Source: CAZVWH01 sp964631175
Lineage (GTDB): Bacteria; Planctomycetota; Phycisphaerae; Sedimentisphaerales; Anaerobacaceae
Assembly (NCBI GenBank): GCA_964631175.1
Contig: CAZVWH010000136.1
Span: forward strand, 1 to 6,217
Direction of reading: 5' to 3'
DNA length: 6,217 nt
Position 1 is the stretch's first letter, and each line of letters opens with the position of its first letter. A program made the translations under genes and the position numbers. This document shows, in pieces, positions 5,301 to 6,217 of the stretch. A model generated the notes under the pieces. The model saw nothing but the letters and a program-made list of their open reading frames with translations. It ran no database searches and was not told where the DNA came from.

Positions 5301-5952
5301 GGCAGCCGGACGGTCCGATGGTGGAGGTGACACAGTAATTTCAGATAGTGCCTTTGAGTACGCTGAGCCGGCTATACTGACCAAAACCACTCAGGTAAAA
5401 GCAAGAGTGCTTTCTAATGGTGTCTGGAGCGCGCTGAATGAAGCGGTCTTTGGCGTTGGGCCGGTCAAGGAATCGCTGCGAATCACTGAAATCATGTACC
5501 ATCCGGCCGACTACAATGATCCAAACGATCCAGACACTGAATACATTGAGCTGGCCAATATTGGCAGCCAGGCCATAAATCTAAACCTCGTCAAATTCGC
5601 CAACGGCATAAATTTTACCTTCAGCGACGCAAATCTACCGCCAGGTGACTACATTGTAGTAGTGAAAAACCAATCGGCTTTCTTGAATAAGTACCCGTCG
5701 TTTACAGGCACAATCGCAGGCCAATACTCAGGCTCACTAAATAACGGAGGCGAAAGAGTCGAATTGCAGGATGCCGTAGGCCAGACGATCCACAACTTCA
5801 GATACGAAGACAACTGGTACGATATTACCGATGGTCTTGGCTTTTCACTTGTCATAAAAGATCCTGTAAATACCGACCCTAACGCCTACAGTGACAAGGC
5901 CAACTGGCGGCCAAGCGCTACTATCGGTGGCTCGCCAGGTTATGAGCTATGA
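2320..5952 (+). CDS. Secreted multidomain protein: lamin-tail, chitobiase-like, CotH kinase, lectin-like insert, lamin-tail
   Basis: This 1210-residue exported protein starts with a signal peptide (basic n-region to 20, hydrophobic CSLLLIMLLVG, likely cleavage near LAA 41-43). Domains in order: lamin-tail domain (~50-197, LVINEFMASN to PTPGTQN); chitobiase-type beta domain (~206-285, IYYTLNGNEP); CotH kinase-like domain (~340-765), with SLRANYHYSW, AHYIRDTFAQDSLRDMG, YMNGLYWGLYQASERPD, TNWDWCSKNW (595-604) and the metal-site-like WDAE (628-631, usually WDLD or similar); a second chitobiase-type domain (~773-815 and 1005-1045) split by a galactose-binding-like insert (~822-998, GGVGYERGSGYE, RYDDGFIAYINGVEV, NILAIHGLN); and a second lamin-tail domain (~1052-1207). 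CotH proteins include atypical kinases that phosphorylate secreted proteins; activity here is inferred. No anchor, dockerin or sorting signal follows, and the stop lies 6 bp before a transposon end. The start is TTG at 2320, chosen to keep the signal peptide, with no Shine-Dalgarno sequence; ATG 2404 would cut into the hydrophobic core. Confidence 0.85.
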   Translation: MFSYVKIDKIKHWAFKITRISVCSLLLIMLLVGSANPFSVLAAHRSQSNSLVINEFMASNSSDSGISDPQGEYDDWVEIYNFGDTTIDIGGMYLTDDINEPAKWHIPGDWPAETTVGAGDYIAIWADGDTGDGPLHANFKLNADSEEIGLFNADGSTMIDGIIFGKQVSNISYGRYPDAINQWRYMTVPTPGTQNNDGYLGFVDEVEISHLRGFYENAFEVELTCETNDATIYYTLNGNEPNETTGTAYNPNVRIPITTTTCLRAASFKPGYKSSRVNTCTYIFLDDVRYQSNSYAYSKGFPVRWINRWDQYLRDGDYEMDPDILTDPAYSDLFETAMKAIPVLSIVTDMANLFDPQTGIYVNNWQWHDPQSGQDWERPVSLEYFDPCTAEDFQIDAGLRLAGNQSRDPGLNAKHSMRIFFKSEYGPSMLEFPLYENSDADRHNNISLRANYHYSWIDSTHPSNVANAHYIRDTFAQDSLRDMGCLSPDSRYVHLYMNGLYWGLYQASERPDDSFLAEHLGGEREDYDVIEGVYEHSVATVECKAGLRDSWDYMWSLFEPYDYHNPMDAEDYAELTQHLDIVKLCDYIIYNTFVTNWDWCSKNWYAASLRNPQDVNGPPLGKWTFYTWDAETTMDSYRNFHGFPFSGYYNAGPGFMHNALHNNPEYNRLLGDRIHKFLFNNGALTEQRNIDRFEARAEQIENAIIAESARWGDFLQDDKGSYPLYTPAHWHDERDRMINPDHPGGGAYLPNRTNWLLTSNYNSYISHGFYPNIDAPKFSQHGGYISAGDMLTITNPNGAGTVYYTLDGIDPAMPGMPPPPVIDTTFVAENASKQVLVPTGQVDDAWKGGQPFDDSSWSLCTGSAGGVGYERGSGYEHFISLDVESQMYGRYSGCYVRIPFYIDEAPNNFSTMIINVRYDDGFIAYINGVEVQRVLVSGTPRWDTSASGNHEATGLQPFDISDETDILRQGRNILAIHGLNASLTSSDFIISAELAAGRSDGGGDTVISDSAFEYAEPAILTKTTQVKARVLSNGVWSALNEAVFGVGPVKESLRITEIMYHPADYNDPNDPDTEYIELANIGSQAINLNLVKFANGINFTFSDANLPPGDYIVVVKNQSAFLNKYPSFTGTIAGQYSGSLNNGGERVELQDAVGQTIHNFRYEDNWYDITDGLGFSLVIKDPVNTDPNAYSDKANWRPSATIGGSPGYEL

Positions 5953-5965
5953 AGAGCACCAAAGA

Positions 5966-5986
5966 CCCCCAACGTAAAGTTGGGGG
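5966..5986 (+). repeat. Left-end subterminal hairpin of copy 2
   Basis: It has the same 8-bp stem and GTAAA loop as at 729-749, with no change. It begins 13 bp after the stop codon of the CotH gene, so it may also act on the 3' end of that transcript, although no T tract follows. Confidence 0.7.
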
Positions 5987-6026
5987 CTAAACGGATGAGA
6001 GACGACATAATACAAAACCTGGGAGG

Positions 6027-6161
6027 CTGAAAAATCCCGCCACGAGATTAGACACCGAGCATTGTGATATTGTTCGTCGTGCCATTCTTAACAAAGCACA
6101 AGAAATTAGGCAGAAGATATATGCAATTGTAGTTGAAAGTCATCAAAATATAAATGGTTAG
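6027..6161 (+). pseudogene. Remnant of Y1 transposase gene
   Basis: The frame reads LKNPATRLDTEHCDIV, then RRAILNKAQEIRQKIYAIVV, matching residues 46-81 of the full transposase (numbered from GTG 800). It then jumps to ESHQNING and a stop at 6159-6161, the position equivalent to the stop of the full gene. The part with SHVHVV and the tyrosine is deleted, and no start codon with family N-terminus is present. Differences from copy 1 in the shared 107 bp are split about evenly between silent and amino-acid-changing codons, so the copies are relatives and not a fresh duplication. Confidence 0.75.
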
Positions 6162-6193
6162 CCCTCAAGCCTGCCCTGAACAAAGTCCAAGGG
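6162..6193. repeat. REP-like right-end repeat of copy 2
   Basis: It is a diverged version of the repeat at 1259-1290: CCCTCAAGCCTGCCCTGAAC, then a spacer and GTCCAAGGG. The CCCT and AGGG ends can still pair. Its place directly after the transposase stop is the same as in copy 1, which supports it being part of the element. Confidence 0.55.
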
Positions 6194-6217
6194 CGCAGCT
6201 TGGGGACAGATTGCCGG

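Larger units (their letters stand above)
5959..6205 (+). mobile_element. Internally deleted copy 2 of the Y1 transposase element (MITE-like)
   Basis: It is a 247-bp derivative of the 581-bp element at 722-1302, in the same orientation. Four retained blocks match: 5959-5992 (identical to 722-755), 6001-6022 (832-850 with small changes), 6027-6133 (935-1041; 94 of 107 positions identical) and about 6134-6205 (1231-1302). The missing parts remove the promoter, the start codon, the HUH motif and the tyrosine, while both ends are kept. This is the arrangement expected of a non-autonomous element moved in trans by a full copy. The sequence continues only 12 bp beyond. Confidence 0.75.

Overview
The window reads as accessory DNA of a bacterium, most likely a planctomycete (Phycisphaerae/Sedimentisphaerales type). 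The main reason is the 3.6-kb gene for a secreted protein of lamin-tail, chitobiase-like and CotH-kinase domains with a lectin-like insert, a layout I associate with that group. An HNH-AP2 protein with a hydrophobic leader, scarce Shine-Dalgarno sequences and scattered 'GCCTGCCCTGAGC...TCGAAGGG' repeats fit. The assignment is recollection and inference, not a search result.

Layout. (1) 1-720: a brnT-brnA type II toxin-antitoxin module. The toxin frame is broken by one extra G and the antitoxin is intact. The module lies between two copies of a short TCGGCCTT-type terminator arm. (2) 722-1302: an IS200-like/REP-associated (HUH, Y1) transposase element with a left-end hairpin, an internal promoter, an apparently intact transposase gene and a right-end REP-like repeat. 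(3) 1230-1931, minus strand: an HNH nuclease with a C-terminal AP2 DNA-binding domain. Its last ~36 codons are made of tandem repeat plus transposon-end sequence, and its 3' end overlaps the transposase gene. (4) 1932-2319: non-coding, with a long AT-rich imperfect palindrome, a short perfect palindrome and REP-like fragments. (5) 2320-5952: the CotH/lamin-tail surface or secreted protein. (6) 5959-6205: a second, internally deleted copy of the transposase element in the same orientation. It keeps both ends but has lost the promoter, the start codon and the HUH motif.

How it fits together. The genes do not form one pathway. The window looks like a landing site for small mobile or selfish units (toxin-antitoxin, Y1 transposase, HNH-AP2 nuclease) beside one large exported structural or kinase-fold protein. 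The clearest new observation is the pair of elements: a complete transposase copy and a MITE-like derivative with an identical 34-bp left end, bracketing 4.7 kb. These elements appear to have set the present 3' ends of both neighbouring genes. A second observation is that two AT-rich promoters, those of brnT and the transposase, have the same 16-bp spacing and put the start codon 6-7 nt after the -10 box. That predicts leaderless or near-leaderless transcripts.
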